From NCBI GenBank assembly GCA_017471405.1, contig JAFUTK010000001.1:1-46494 (forward strand): DNA of 46,494 nt, read 5' to 3'. Shown here one piece after another: positions 35,310-42,446 of the stretch. Positions within the stretch are counted from its first letter, which is position 1. Each line of letters opens with the position of its first letter. Below the pieces are notes generated by a model that was not told where the DNA came from, searched no databases, and was given only the letters and a program-made list of their open reading frames with translations. Made by a program: the position numbers and the translations under genes. This DNA is from Ruminococcus sp. Lineage in GTDB: Bacteria > Bacillota > Clostridia > Oscillospirales > Ruminococcaceae.

Positions 35310-38248
35310 CAAAGCTGCTTACCATAACCCTCCGCTGGATGCGCCGGGACAAGGGCAGAACTCTGCTCTCGTTTATTTCCATTGTGGTGGCTATGTACCT
35401 GCTGACCTTTCTGGGGATATATTTCAGCTCCTTCGTTTCGCTTTCCCGTGCCAACTGTATGTATAGCGAGGGGAGCGCCCACGCGGTCATAGATATAAAA
35501 ACCGCGGAGCAGGGCGAGCAACTCACCCGCAGCAGCTCCGTTTCGGAGGGGGCGTATGCCATCACCTCCCGGGGGCTGTTCTACAAGGATTATATTAAAA
35601 AAGTCGCGGACGGGGAAATGACGAACAAGCTCCCCCGCATATATTTCAACGGCACCGCCTTAGACGAGATAAACGATACCACCTACAGCGCCTCCATAGT
35701 CTCGGGAGATGTTCCGACTCTTAGCAGCGCCGAAGAAAACGGAGTGAGCGGGCGCCTCCCCCAAAAGGATACCGAGATAGCCGTCCACCCCAGTATAGCC
35801 GACCTTTACGGACTTAAACTAGGAGGAAAGCTGACTATCCGCTATGAGATACTGTCTTGCAGCCCGGAATACACCCTGCAAATATCCTCCTTTGAGGAAA
35901 CTGTCGATGAATACGGCAGATATTCTCAGATCATTGATGAGGACAGCACCTACTGGGAGAATGCCGACGAAAACGGCGAGCCGGTATTTGTCCCGGACGA
36001 TAAGGGCCTGATGGATAAGCAGTTTTCGGATAACTATTATCCGCACACTGACGGCGGCGAGCTGGTGGAGTACTTTGATACCTACAGCATCAATAATTTC
36101 CTGCACGAGCTGATAGGCGGTGTGTACTCCTACGGAGAGTATGAGGACGGCGTGCAGCGTGAATATCAGCTGCGGGCAGATATCGGCGAGCCTGTCTATT
36201 CTATCGAAAAGACCTACGATATAGTCGGCTTCACCGACGGCTTTGAGCTTTGCTTCTCCCCGCAGGACGAGTGGGCAAGGCCTATGATGACAGGAGAGAG
36301 TGAAGAAGCCGCCTGCTATGTCCGCATAAAGGAAGGGCTGGATATCGACGCCGAGGTCAAACACCTCTGCGAGCTGGCGGGCATACCAATGGAGGAGATA
36401 CTCCCCAAGGGAACTGTAGTTGAACACGTTCAGCAGAACGATGACCTCATCTTGCTTGAGGGCAGGGATTTCTCAAAATTCAGCGAGGCTGCGCTGATGT
36501 TCGGTGCGATGATAATCATAGTGCTGGTGTTCGTGTTCTTTGCAAGGCTCATTGTCAACAATGCCTTTGAGCTTTCCGCCGCCTACCGTCTGGAGCAGTA
36601 CGGTGCGCTGAAAACTATAGGCGCCTCTAACCGTCAGGTGTTCGTGATGGTTATGACAGAGTGTCTGCTGTATATGCTCACAGCCCTGCCGGTAGCAGCT
36701 GCCCTCGCCTTCGTCACAGGCAGGCTCATAATGAACGGCATAATGGATATCAAGATATTCGATATGCGGTACGGCCCCGGCGTCAGCGATAAGTTCTTCA
36801 CACTTGAAATTATTCCCGCCATATTCATCTCAGCCATTGCTGTTGCGGTGTTTTCGGTGGTGATGTCCGCCTACGCCTGCGCCATCAGGATAAAGAAGCT
36901 TTCGCCCATTGCCGCCGCCTCGGGAAAGGGCAGGAGAGCCCGTCCCCGCCGCAGAGCGTGGATATCAAAGCGCATCTTCGGCTTTCCCATAGGCTACGCC
37001 TTCAGAAGCATGGGCAGGAACAAAATGCGTATGGCAATAACCCTCCTTGCCGCTGTGATGAGCGGCACCCTTGTGGTCTCCGTTATCTCAATGCTTTACG
37101 GCATCGAGAAAAACGCCGTATTCAAGCCGGAGGACGCCTATGACGTGGAGGTGATGGTCACCGATGTCAATTCTGTCGACAGCAATCCCAATATCTCCAA
37201 CGAGTATCAGCACCTGCTGGATACCGGGCTTTTCACACTTGTGGAGCCCGAAATTTACGCCGGAAGTACCTTCTGGAAGCCCGACGGCGGCGTTACCGAC
37301 AGCCTCCGCGCCTCTCTCACAGAGGAGTATCAGGAGCTCTATTCCCGCCGCGAGGCTTTGCTGGACGCTCTTATCTTCCAAATCTTCCCGGTGTCCCGCT
37401 CACAGTTTGAAAAGCTGCTGGACAGCGATATGAGCTATGACGAGCTGCTGTCCTCAGGCGGAGTGCTGCTTTGCGACACCGTATGGGGGGACGCAAAATC
37501 CACAGATATCAAGGCCTTCCGTGAGGGCATCACCTCCGTCGCCGTTCTCGTCGTATCTGAGGACGGATATACCGATAGGACTGTCCCCGTCGCCGGGCGG
37601 TACACCTCCTCGGACGTTCGCTTTGTTTGCAGCGTGAGGTCTGTAAAAGCCATCGTCCCCATAGAGAACGCCGGTGCGCTTTTTGATGAGCTGGATCTCG
37701 GCTTCAACACCGACCCTCCCCGCATACAGTTCGGTATGAACATCAGGGAGGAGGACATCGCCGAGGTTGCGGAGTACCTCCAGAATAACTACCATGATTA
37801 TCAGTACTGGATAAACATAGGCGAGACTATAACCGCTAAGCGCATCAATCAGGCGCTGCGCATCGCCGGGATAGCTCTGGCTGCGGTGATATTCACTGCC
37901 GCCCTTGTAAACCTCGTCTCCACCACTGCGGCTAACGCCGTCAACCGCCGCAAGGAGCTGTCTATGCTCCGCGCCTGCGGAATGTCGCTGCGACAGATAG
38001 CAGTGTCACTGCTGTTTGAGTGTGTGCTCTTTGCAGCCGTCACAGCGGCGGTAAGTAGCCTGCTGGGAAGAAAGCTGGCAGACTTCCTGTTTATGCTCCT
38101 GAGCGATTCCCTCATTCCCGCCCTGCCATGGTACGCCCCTGCCCTCATAGGCGGAGCGGTGCTGGTGCTGATGCTTGCTTCCTACCTGCTGCCCCTGCGG
38201 CTTGCCGTAAGGCAGCCCATCTCTCAGGAGATAAGAGCCAAGGAATAA
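35306..38248 (+). CDS. large FtsX/MacB-type ABC permease
   Basis: 980 residues in two similar halves. Each has an N-terminal helix, a large outside domain and three helices of the FtsX fold. First half: helix about 20-40, outside domain to about 390, helices near 395, 450 and 510. Second half: helix about 575-600 (NKMRMAITLLAAVMSGTLVV), outside domain to about 850, helices near 855, 905 and 945. This eight-helix plan differs from BceB (ten helices, about 650 residues). Such pumps export or sense peptides or lipids. The gene starts in the ATPase stop codon and is followed by a terminator. Confidence 0.92.
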   Translation: MTKLLTITLRWMRRDKGRTLLSFISIVVAMYLLTFLGIYFSSFVSLSRANCMYSEGSAHAVIDIKTAEQGEQLTRSSSVSEGAYAITSRGLFYKDYIKKVADGEMTNKLPRIYFNGTALDEINDTTYSASIVSGDVPTLSSAEENGVSGRLPQKDTEIAVHPSIADLYGLKLGGKLTIRYEILSCSPEYTLQISSFEETVDEYGRYSQIIDEDSTYWENADENGEPVFVPDDKGLMDKQFSDNYYPHTDGGELVEYFDTYSINNFLHELIGGVYSYGEYEDGVQREYQLRADIGEPVYSIEKTYDIVGFTDGFELCFSPQDEWARPMMTGESEEAACYVRIKEGLDIDAEVKHLCELAGIPMEEILPKGTVVEHVQQNDDLILLEGRDFSKFSEAALMFGAMIIIVLVFVFFARLIVNNAFELSAAYRLEQYGALKTIGASNRQVFVMVMTECLLYMLTALPVAAALAFVTGRLIMNGIMDIKIFDMRYGPGVSDKFFTLEIIPAIFISAIAVAVFSVVMSAYACAIRIKKLSPIAAASGKGRRARPRRRAWISKRIFGFPIGYAFRSMGRNKMRMAITLLAAVMSGTLVVSVISMLYGIEKNAVFKPEDAYDVEVMVTDVNSVDSNPNISNEYQHLLDTGLFTLVEPEIYAGSTFWKPDGGVTDSLRASLTEEYQELYSRREALLDALIFQIFPVSRSQFEKLLDSDMSYDELLSSGGVLLCDTVWGDAKSTDIKAFREGITSVAVLVVSEDGYTDRTVPVAGRYTSSDVRFVCSVRSVKAIVPIENAGALFDELDLGFNTDPPRIQFGMNIREEDIAEVAEYLQNNYHDYQYWINIGETITAKRINQALRIAGIALAAVIFTAALVNLVSTTAANAVNRRKELSMLRACGMSLRQIAVSLLFECVLFAAVTAAVSSLLGRKLADFLFMLLSDSLIPALPWYAPALIGGAVLVLMLASYLLPLRLAVRQPISQEIRAKE

Positions 38249-38262
38249 TAGTGATAACCCAC

Positions 38263-38302
38263 AAATCAGCGGAGCCGCATTTAGGCACTCCGCTGATTTT
38301 AT
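38263..38302 (+). terminator. terminator after the FtsX-type permease
   Basis: AAATCAGCGGAG and CTCCGCTGATTT pair over 12 bp around a 13-base loop, followed by TATT. It separates the following lipoprotein gene from the transporter operon. Confidence 0.85.
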
Positions 38303-38312
38303 TCTTCGCCTG

Positions 38313-38343
38313 TTGACACCGCCCTTGGGGCAGATGTTACTAT
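38313..38343 (+). promoter_or_regulatory. probable promoter of the lipoprotein gene
   Basis: TTGACA (38313-38318) is clear. The -10 is weak: GTTACT at 17 bp or TACTAT at 19 bp. Confidence 0.5.
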
Positions 38344-38380
38344 CCAACTAAAGAACAAATTGCTTTGAGGAGGAGAGAAT

Positions 38381-39472
38381 ATGAAAAAAGCACTGATATC
38401 CCTTTTGACTTTATTTCTGCTGACCGCCTGCGCCGAGGTGCCGGAAAACATCAGAGAGCAGAAGAAGCCCACGAGCTCTGCGGTCGCCTTTGTTCCCCGG
38501 AAGGACTACGCTTTCACGATAGACAAAAAGTTCACCGCTCCGACGGTGGAGAAGCTGGGCAAAGCCACCTTCGAGCAGGCGTACGTCCCCAAAGCGACCC
38601 TTATCGCCGCCGCTGACAATTACTACGGCAGCAGCCTCCGGGACTATGTCCGGGAGGACGTTTTCGCAGCTCCGGAGGGGATAATGTACGGAAATGATGA
38701 AAGTGCCCTTTGCGGTCTGGGTCAGAACGGCTACTTCTATTTCTCCGACCCGGAGGGCACTGCTGCGGGCGGTGATACCGAGCTGACAATGTCTCCCGGC
38801 GACGACAGCGAGGAGTACATCTACGCATATGATTTTGAGGATACTGCCCTGACACTGAACGGCAGCGAAGTATCCCTTGCAGACCTCGCCGACGATGCTC
38901 AGCAGCGGCTGAATGATGCCTCAAGGCTTATGGGGTATAGCTTAAAGTACAAGCCCTTCTATGCCCGCCTTGGCAAATATAAAGCTGAGGCCTACAGAGC
39001 GGAGCTGGTTTTCGGACTTGATAACGGCGACGGCTCCGGGGTCAGGACTGTCTTCGTCCTTGACGATTACGACGGCGGGAACAGTCCCTGGTTCAGCTTT
39101 TCCGTCGAGTATAGCGCCCCGGAAAGACCGGACAGCGTAAGAAGCTCCCGGGGTATAATTCTCCGCACAGGACTGGAGGAAACAGATGAATATATCTCCT
39201 TTGAGGAGGCTATGGATATCGTCTCGGAAAAGCTCTCCGATAACGTTAAGCTGACGCTGCATTTCGCGCAGCTTGAATATCTACCGAGGGTCACAGAGTT
39301 CGACCCCTCAGCGTGGAAAAGCACCGACAGCTTTAATTATCAGTATGGTGCAAAATACACCTCCGACCCCTACTGGGCATTCTATTTTGAAATAAAGGAC
39401 AACGCCCAGAAAGTCATATATGTTAATGCCCTGACGGGGGAGCTCAGTATGATGTTCAACAATGACAGATAG
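38381..39472 (+). CDS. lipoprotein of unknown function
   Basis: 363 residues. Signal peptide with lipobox LTAC (Cys17), then a polar, acidic chain with no motif I recognise. Beta-strand-rich segments alternate with acidic loops, and aromatic residues recur (FYFSDPEG, WFSFSVEY). The C-terminal 50 residues (YWAFYFEIKDNAQKVIYVNALTGEL) resemble a PepSY-like strand-helix-strand end, but weakly. GGAGGAGAG precedes the ATG. It follows the ABC operon behind a terminator and so has a separate promoter; it may still serve the same stress response. Confidence 0.85.
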   Translation: MKKALISLLTLFLLTACAEVPENIREQKKPTSSAVAFVPRKDYAFTIDKKFTAPTVEKLGKATFEQAYVPKATLIAAADNYYGSSLRDYVREDVFAAPEGIMYGNDESALCGLGQNGYFYFSDPEGTAAGGDTELTMSPGDDSEEYIYAYDFEDTALTLNGSEVSLADLADDAQQRLNDASRLMGYSLKYKPFYARLGKYKAEAYRAELVFGLDNGDGSGVRTVFVLDDYDGGNSPWFSFSVEYSAPERPDSVRSSRGIILRTGLEETDEYISFEEAMDIVSEKLSDNVKLTLHFAQLEYLPRVTEFDPSAWKSTDSFNYQYGAKYTSDPYWAFYFEIKDNAQKVIYVNALTGELSMMFNNDR

Positions 39473-39532
39473 CTTGATTACACCTCGATGCCTCCCGCTT
39501 TATTTTCAGACTTCCGGAAAGTACATCTGTCC

Positions 39533-39561
39533 TTGACAAAATATGTCAGAGGTGGTATTAT
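39533..39561 (+). promoter_or_regulatory. promoter of the nitroreductase gene
   Basis: TTGACA (39533-39538), 17 bp, TATTAT (39556-39561). Confidence 0.82.
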
Positions 39562-39586
39562 CATAACAACAGCCCATCTGACATAT
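39541..39586. promoter_or_regulatory. perfect 10-bp inverted repeat flanking the -10 box
   Basis: ATATGTCAGA (39541-39550) and TCTGACATAT (39577-39586) are exact inverted copies 26 bp apart, one arm in the promoter spacer, the other at the start of the transcript. It is a candidate repressor site. Confidence 0.6.
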
Positions 39587-39618
39587 CATAAGCTGTAAGA
39601 TAAACGGAGGTCGATATT

Positions 39619-40293
39619 ATGAACATCAGAGAAGCTATCAAGGCTCGCCACAGCGTCCGCCAATTCAAGGATATCCCTATCGGTGAGGCAGAGGCTGAAA
39701 AGCTAAAGGCAGTCATTGATGAGTGCAACAGTGAAAGCGGTCTTAACATTCAGCTGGTGCTGAATGACCCCGATTGCTTTGATACGTTCCTTGCACACTA
39801 TGGCAGGTTCAAAAACGCCAATAATTATATTGCTCTTGTGGGGAGCAGCTCCCTTGATGACCTTGACGAGCGTGCAGGCTATTACGGACAGAGGATAGTC
39901 CTCGAGGCGCAGATGCTGGGGCTTGGCACCTGCTGGGTGGCAGGCACCTACGGCAAGGGAAAATGCAAGGCCGACAAGCAGGCGGGGGAGAAAATAGTCT
40001 GCGTCATAGCGCTTGGCTACGGCGAGGATGAGGGCAAGTCCCACAAGTCAAAGCCCCTGGGGAAGCTGTGCGCCTTGAAGAAGGAGGATATGCCCGCGTG
40101 GTTCAAGAACGGAATGCTTGCGGCTGTGCTTGCACCGACTGCTCTTAATCAGCAGAAGTTCTTCATTGACATCGACGGCGAGGACGCTGTTATAACCCCA
40201 GGCCGGTCTCCGATGGCTAAGATAGACCTCGGTATAGTCAGATATAATTTTGAGGCAGCCTCGGGACATAGGTGTGTGCCTAAGGTGAAATGA
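39619..40293 (+). CDS. nitroreductase-family flavoprotein
   Basis: 224 residues. The FMN-binding start NIREAIKARHSVRQFKD is the family hallmark; LEAQMLGLGTCWVAG and IALGYGED also fit. The C-terminal part (APTALNQQKFFIDIDGED) is typical of the TM1586-like NAD(P)H-flavin branch. It would reduce nitro or quinone compounds or act in redox balance; the substrate is unknown. GGAGG precedes the ATG. It is a single-gene unit with a strong promoter and an inverted repeat that probably gives conditional expression. Confidence 0.92.
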   Translation: MNIREAIKARHSVRQFKDIPIGEAEAEKLKAVIDECNSESGLNIQLVLNDPDCFDTFLAHYGRFKNANNYIALVGSSSLDDLDERAGYYGQRIVLEAQMLGLGTCWVAGTYGKGKCKADKQAGEKIVCVIALGYGEDEGKSHKSKPLGKLCALKKEDMPAWFKNGMLAAVLAPTALNQQKFFIDIDGEDAVITPGRSPMAKIDLGIVRYNFEAASGHRCVPKVK

Positions 40294-40310
40294 TAATAAA
40301 TCGACTTAAC

Positions 40311-40355
40311 ACGAAAACGGTACCTCCGCGCTTTGGCGGGAGGTACCGTTTTCGT
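40311..40355 (+). terminator. 17-bp perfect hairpin after the nitroreductase gene
   Basis: ACGAAAACGGTACCTCC pairs with GGAGGTACCGTTTTCGT. The T-rich part lies in the stem. It probably ends the transcript and is close in plan to the hairpins at 23000 and 44411. Confidence 0.6.
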
Positions 40356-40389
40356 AACTGCAATTAAAGTGCAGCTGATAAGCTGCAAG

Positions 40390-40423
40390 AAAAAAACCGC
40401 CGGACAACTCCGACGGTTTTATG
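40390..40423 (-). terminator. terminator of the HU/H1-like operon
   Basis: On the minus strand AAACCGTCGG and CCGGCGGTTT pair and run into TTTTTTTC. Confidence 0.82.
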
Positions 40424-40431
40424 TTTAAGAA

Positions 40432-40854
40432 TTAGAGCTCAACCTTGCCAGCAACGCCGTTGATAACATAGTATGCAGCGTTCTCCTCGGGCTTGAGGTA
40501 AACCTCAACGGTCTTTACAGCGCCCTTGTTGTTAGCCTTGAAGTCTGCCTTAGCAGCCTCAACGATAGCGTCAACAGCAAGATCCTTGCCAGCGAACTGG
40601 AGCTGAACAACGTTCTTAGCGGGAGCAGCCTTCTTAGCCTCTGCCTTTTTGTCAGCAGCCTTCTTAACAGTCTTCTTTGCAGCAGCTGCGGTCTTCTTAG
40701 CAGCGGTAGTGGTCTTAGCAGCAGCCTTCTTAGCTGTCTTCTTAACAGTCTCGGTAGCAGCCTTTGCGTCAGCCTTAACTACCTTTGCCTCAGTCTTAAC
40801 AGCCTCTACAGCCTTCTCTGCTGTTTCCTTAACAGCCTCTTTCTTTACAGCCAT
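40432..40854 (-). CDS. histone H1-like Lys/Ala-rich protein, DUF6465 type
   Basis: 140 residues. The first 80 are almost only Lys, Ala, Thr, Glu and Val in AAKK/TVKK repeats, like eukaryotic H1 tails and bacterial Hc1-type proteins. The last 60 (VVQLQFAGKDLAVDAIVEAA to KVEL) form a folded domain that I associate with DUF6465. It may bind or bridge DNA; the acidic start (KETAEKAVEAV) suggests a helical segment. It lies 29 bp after the HU gene with a GGAGA site, and I expect the two to be co-transcribed. The tail repeats make indels and annotation errors easy. Confidence 0.85.
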   Translation of the reverse strand: MAVKKEAVKETAEKAVEAVKTEAKVVKADAKAATETVKKTAKKAAAKTTTAAKKTAAAAKKTVKKAADKKAEAKKAAPAKNVVQLQFAGKDLAVDAIVEAAKADFKANNKGAVKTVEVYLKPEENAAYYVINGVAGKVEL

Positions 40855-40883
40855 GGTAAAAATTCTCCTTCCAAATTGTTTGA

Positions 40884-41162
40884 TTACTTGTTTACAGCGT
40901 CCTTGAGAGCCTTGCCTGCCTTGAATGCAGGAACATCCTTAGCCTCAACGTGAACGGGCTTCTTGGTTGCAGGATTGATAGCATCCTTGGCAGCTCTGTG
41001 TCTAACCTCAAATGTACCAAAGCCTACGAGAGAAACCTTATCGCCATTTACAAGTGCCTCTGTGATGGAGTCTACAACAGCAGCAAGAGCCTTTTCAGCC
41101 TCTTTCTTGGTGCTGTATCCGCCCTTTGCAGCAACAGCTGCTACGAGTTCTGCCTTAGTCAT
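40884..41162 (-). CDS. HU-family DNA-binding protein
   Basis: 92 residues, full-length HU/IHF family. MTKAELVAAVAAKGGYSTKKEAEKAL opens, GDKVSLVGFGTFEVRHRAA forms the saddle and INPATKKPV is the DNA-bending arm. It is the first gene of a two-gene unit with the H1-like protein. GGAGG sits 8 bp before the ATG and the promoter is a perfect consensus, as expected for an abundant nucleoid protein. Confidence 0.97.
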   Translation of the reverse strand: MTKAELVAAVAAKGGYSTKKEAEKALAAVVDSITEALVNGDKVSLVGFGTFEVRHRAAKDAINPATKKPVHVEAKDVPAFKAGKALKDAVNK

Positions 41163-41195
41163 GGTAAATTACCTCCAATAAAATTTTCTGCTTGT

Positions 41196-41224
41196 ATTAT
41201 AGCCTATTTTACGCGCTTTGTCAA
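41196..41224 (-). promoter_or_regulatory. consensus promoter of the HU gene
   Basis: Minus strand TTGACA (41224-41219), 17 bp, TATAAT (41201-41196). Confidence 0.9.
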
Positions 41225-41494
41225 ATGCAAACCCCGATTTTTCAGCGTTTTTTCTGATATTTGTAGAAATACATAAATTTCCCGAGGGGCTCATAGAGAA
41301 TTTTTGTATTTTATTAACACAATATTTCCCTGCTTTTTGAGGAGTTTCAGGGGTACGGTTTTCCAAAAATGCATAAAAGCGCGGGTTTGCAGACCTGATA
41401 AGTATAGTTTCCGGGAGGCGAAAATAACTGTGTTCACCTTTTGTTCACGGGTTTGACAGTACTTTCCGCATTATGAAATTAACATTCATATTTT

Positions 41495-41548
41495 TTCACA
41501 CAGCTTTCATTTTCGCTTTAGGTTAAATTAAGGCAGGAGGGGTATACT
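41495..41548 (+). promoter_or_regulatory. Pho-box-like promoter (four 11-bp-spaced repeats and a -10)
   Basis: TTCACA (41495), TTCATT (41506), TTTAGG (41517) and TTAAGG (41528) are each exactly 11 bp apart. TATACT (41543-41548) starts 9 bp after the last repeat. Firmicutes PhoP promoters have four TT(A/C/T)ACA-like repeats with 5-bp gaps at this place and no -35. Two more copies (TTCACC 41433, TTCACG 41444), also 11 bp apart, lie further up. Confidence 0.6.
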
Positions 41549-41554
41549 TAAGAC

Positions 41555-41650
41555 ATAGCAAGAGAAAAATAAACAAGACTTCATAATTCTTTTCCTTCCT
41601 TAAATAAACCGACCGGCTTCGGGAGTGCCACTCGGAGCCGGTCGGTTTTT
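41555..41650 (+). ncRNA. candidate PhoP-regulated small RNA, about 96 nt
   Basis: The segment between the Pho-box-like promoter and a strong terminator has no ATG. Its only open part is AT-rich followed by TTCTTTTCCTTCCTT (41587-41601), which is complementary to Shine-Dalgarno sequences, as in C-rich seeds of Firmicutes trans-acting RNAs. The 3' end is a 12-bp hairpin with a T run. Expression and size are inferred. Confidence 0.5.
41607..41650 (+). terminator. terminator of the candidate small RNA
   Basis: AACCGACCGGCT and AGCCGGTCGGTT pair over 12 bp with an inner GAGTG/CACTC pairing, followed by TTT. Confidence 0.82.
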
Positions 41651-41677
41651 GCGCCGCCTGCGCGGCGGGGGAGGGAC

Positions 41678-41719
41678 GGAAAAGCACACCCTCCCCCTGC
41701 GGGGAGGGCGTACTTTTCC
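41678..41719. repeat. GGAAAAG/CTTTTCC palindromic hairpin
   Basis: Stem GGAAAAG-CCCTCCCC-CTGC-GGGGAGGG-CTTTTCC with short mismatches. It resembles the hairpins at 23000 and 44411 in having A-rich outer arms and a CCCCC/GGGGG core. Confidence 0.5.
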
Positions 41720-41733
41720 TGAGAATAATAATT

Positions 41734-41773
41734 ACCGGCCTCGGGAGTGTCACCCGGAGCCGGTCGGTTTTTT
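41734..41773 (+). terminator. second copy of the terminator at 41607
   Basis: ACCGGC and GCCGGT pair around CTCGGGAGTG-like sequence, and TTTTTT follows. About 35 of 40 bases match the first copy. It overlaps the stop codon of the convergent gene. Confidence 0.6.
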
Positions 41774-42302
41774 ACTGCTTTTTCTTTATCTGCTCCTCCG
41801 GGGGCTTAGTGGGGTCAACTACCTTGTTGAACTCATCGTCCCGGGAGATCTTAACTATGTTATATACCGAGGATACCATCAGGAAGAACAGCAGCATTGC
41901 TCCCACGAAGGACATTATGATAAACACCGTTCCCTTGTCCAGCAGGTCGTCCACTGCCTTGGCTGCCTCAACTGCGTCCTCGTAGCCGCGAAAGACGAAA
42001 ATGTACCTCATAGCTAGCAGGTCTGCGACAGCTGCGAATACGATGACTGCCGTTCGGGCTATGGAAACTATCTTCCCGTTGGAGCGGAAGCAGAGAATGC
42101 TCAGCACCGACGACCCCACGCACAGGAACAGATACACAATAAAAGTGTAGGTCCAGCGGCGGCAGGCGGAAAGGAACTGCTCCTCTGTCATCACAGCAGG
42201 GGAGTCCACCAATCTTATAAAGGAAATGAGGAATACCATCCCCGCAAAAAACGTAACTATCAGAACTATTCTGAAAAAAATATTGAAGCCGCGGCTTTTC
42301 AT
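41772..42302 (-). CDS. four-helix membrane protein of unknown function
   Basis: 176 residues. Helices about 8-28, 51-72, 78-99 and 123-147. The loop after helix 1 is acidic, and the C-terminus is a charged cytoplasmic tail with EEQIKKKQ. No motif is recognised. The ATG at 42302 (MKSRGF) follows GGGAGG; the in-frame ATG at 42320 lies in front of that site. It has its own promoter, divergent from the mutase gene, and ends at a terminator-like repeat. It may be a regulator of its neighbour or unrelated. Confidence 0.83.
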   Translation of the reverse strand: MKSRGFNIFFRIVLIVTFFAGMVFLISFIRLVDSPAVMTEEQFLSACRRWTYTFIVYLFLCVGSSVLSILCFRSNGKIVSIARTAVIVFAAVADLLAMRYIFVFRGYEDAVEAAKAVDDLLDKGTVFIIMSFVGAMLLFFLMVSSVYNIVKISRDDEFNKVVDPTKPPEEQIKKKQ

Positions 42303-42337
42303 ATTACGCCCTCCCGACATTGTTGTGCTGTGCCTTT

Positions 42338-42367
42338 ATTTTACCATATCCTGCACAGGTTTGTCAA
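42338..42367 (-). promoter_or_regulatory. promoter of the four-helix protein gene
   Basis: Minus strand TTGACA (42367-42362), 18 bp, TAAAAT (42343-42338). Confidence 0.7.
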
Positions 42368-42384
42368 TCCGCTCCAAATGGCTC

Positions 42385-42413
42385 TTTACATTATTTTATA
42401 AATGTGATATAAT
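42385..42413 (+). promoter_or_regulatory. promoter of the GlmM-like gene
   Basis: TTTACA (42385-42390), 17 bp, TATAAT (42408-42413). Confidence 0.8.
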
Positions 42414-42446
42414 ACCTATATATGACTTTATTTAAGGAGAGATGAT

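Larger units (their letters stand above)
41163..41771. other. 609-bp gene-free region holding a Pho-box-like promoter and terminators
   Basis: No convincing protein gene. The first 60 bp is the HU promoter. The middle (41430-41550) has direct repeats of TTnAnn in 11-bp steps and a -10. The rest has two related terminators and a hairpin. Frames that cross it, such as those ending inside the 41772 gene, have no ribosome site. Confidence 0.7.

Noticed and set aside
32751-38248. BceRS-BceAB antibiotic detox module
   Set aside because: The kinase has a 70-residue outside domain and the permease is 980 residues with eight helices, so it is a different transporter class, although gene order is alike.
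41625-42017. + strand frame crossing the small-RNA terminator into the 41772 gene
   Set aside because: It would start inside a terminator hairpin and has no ribosome site.
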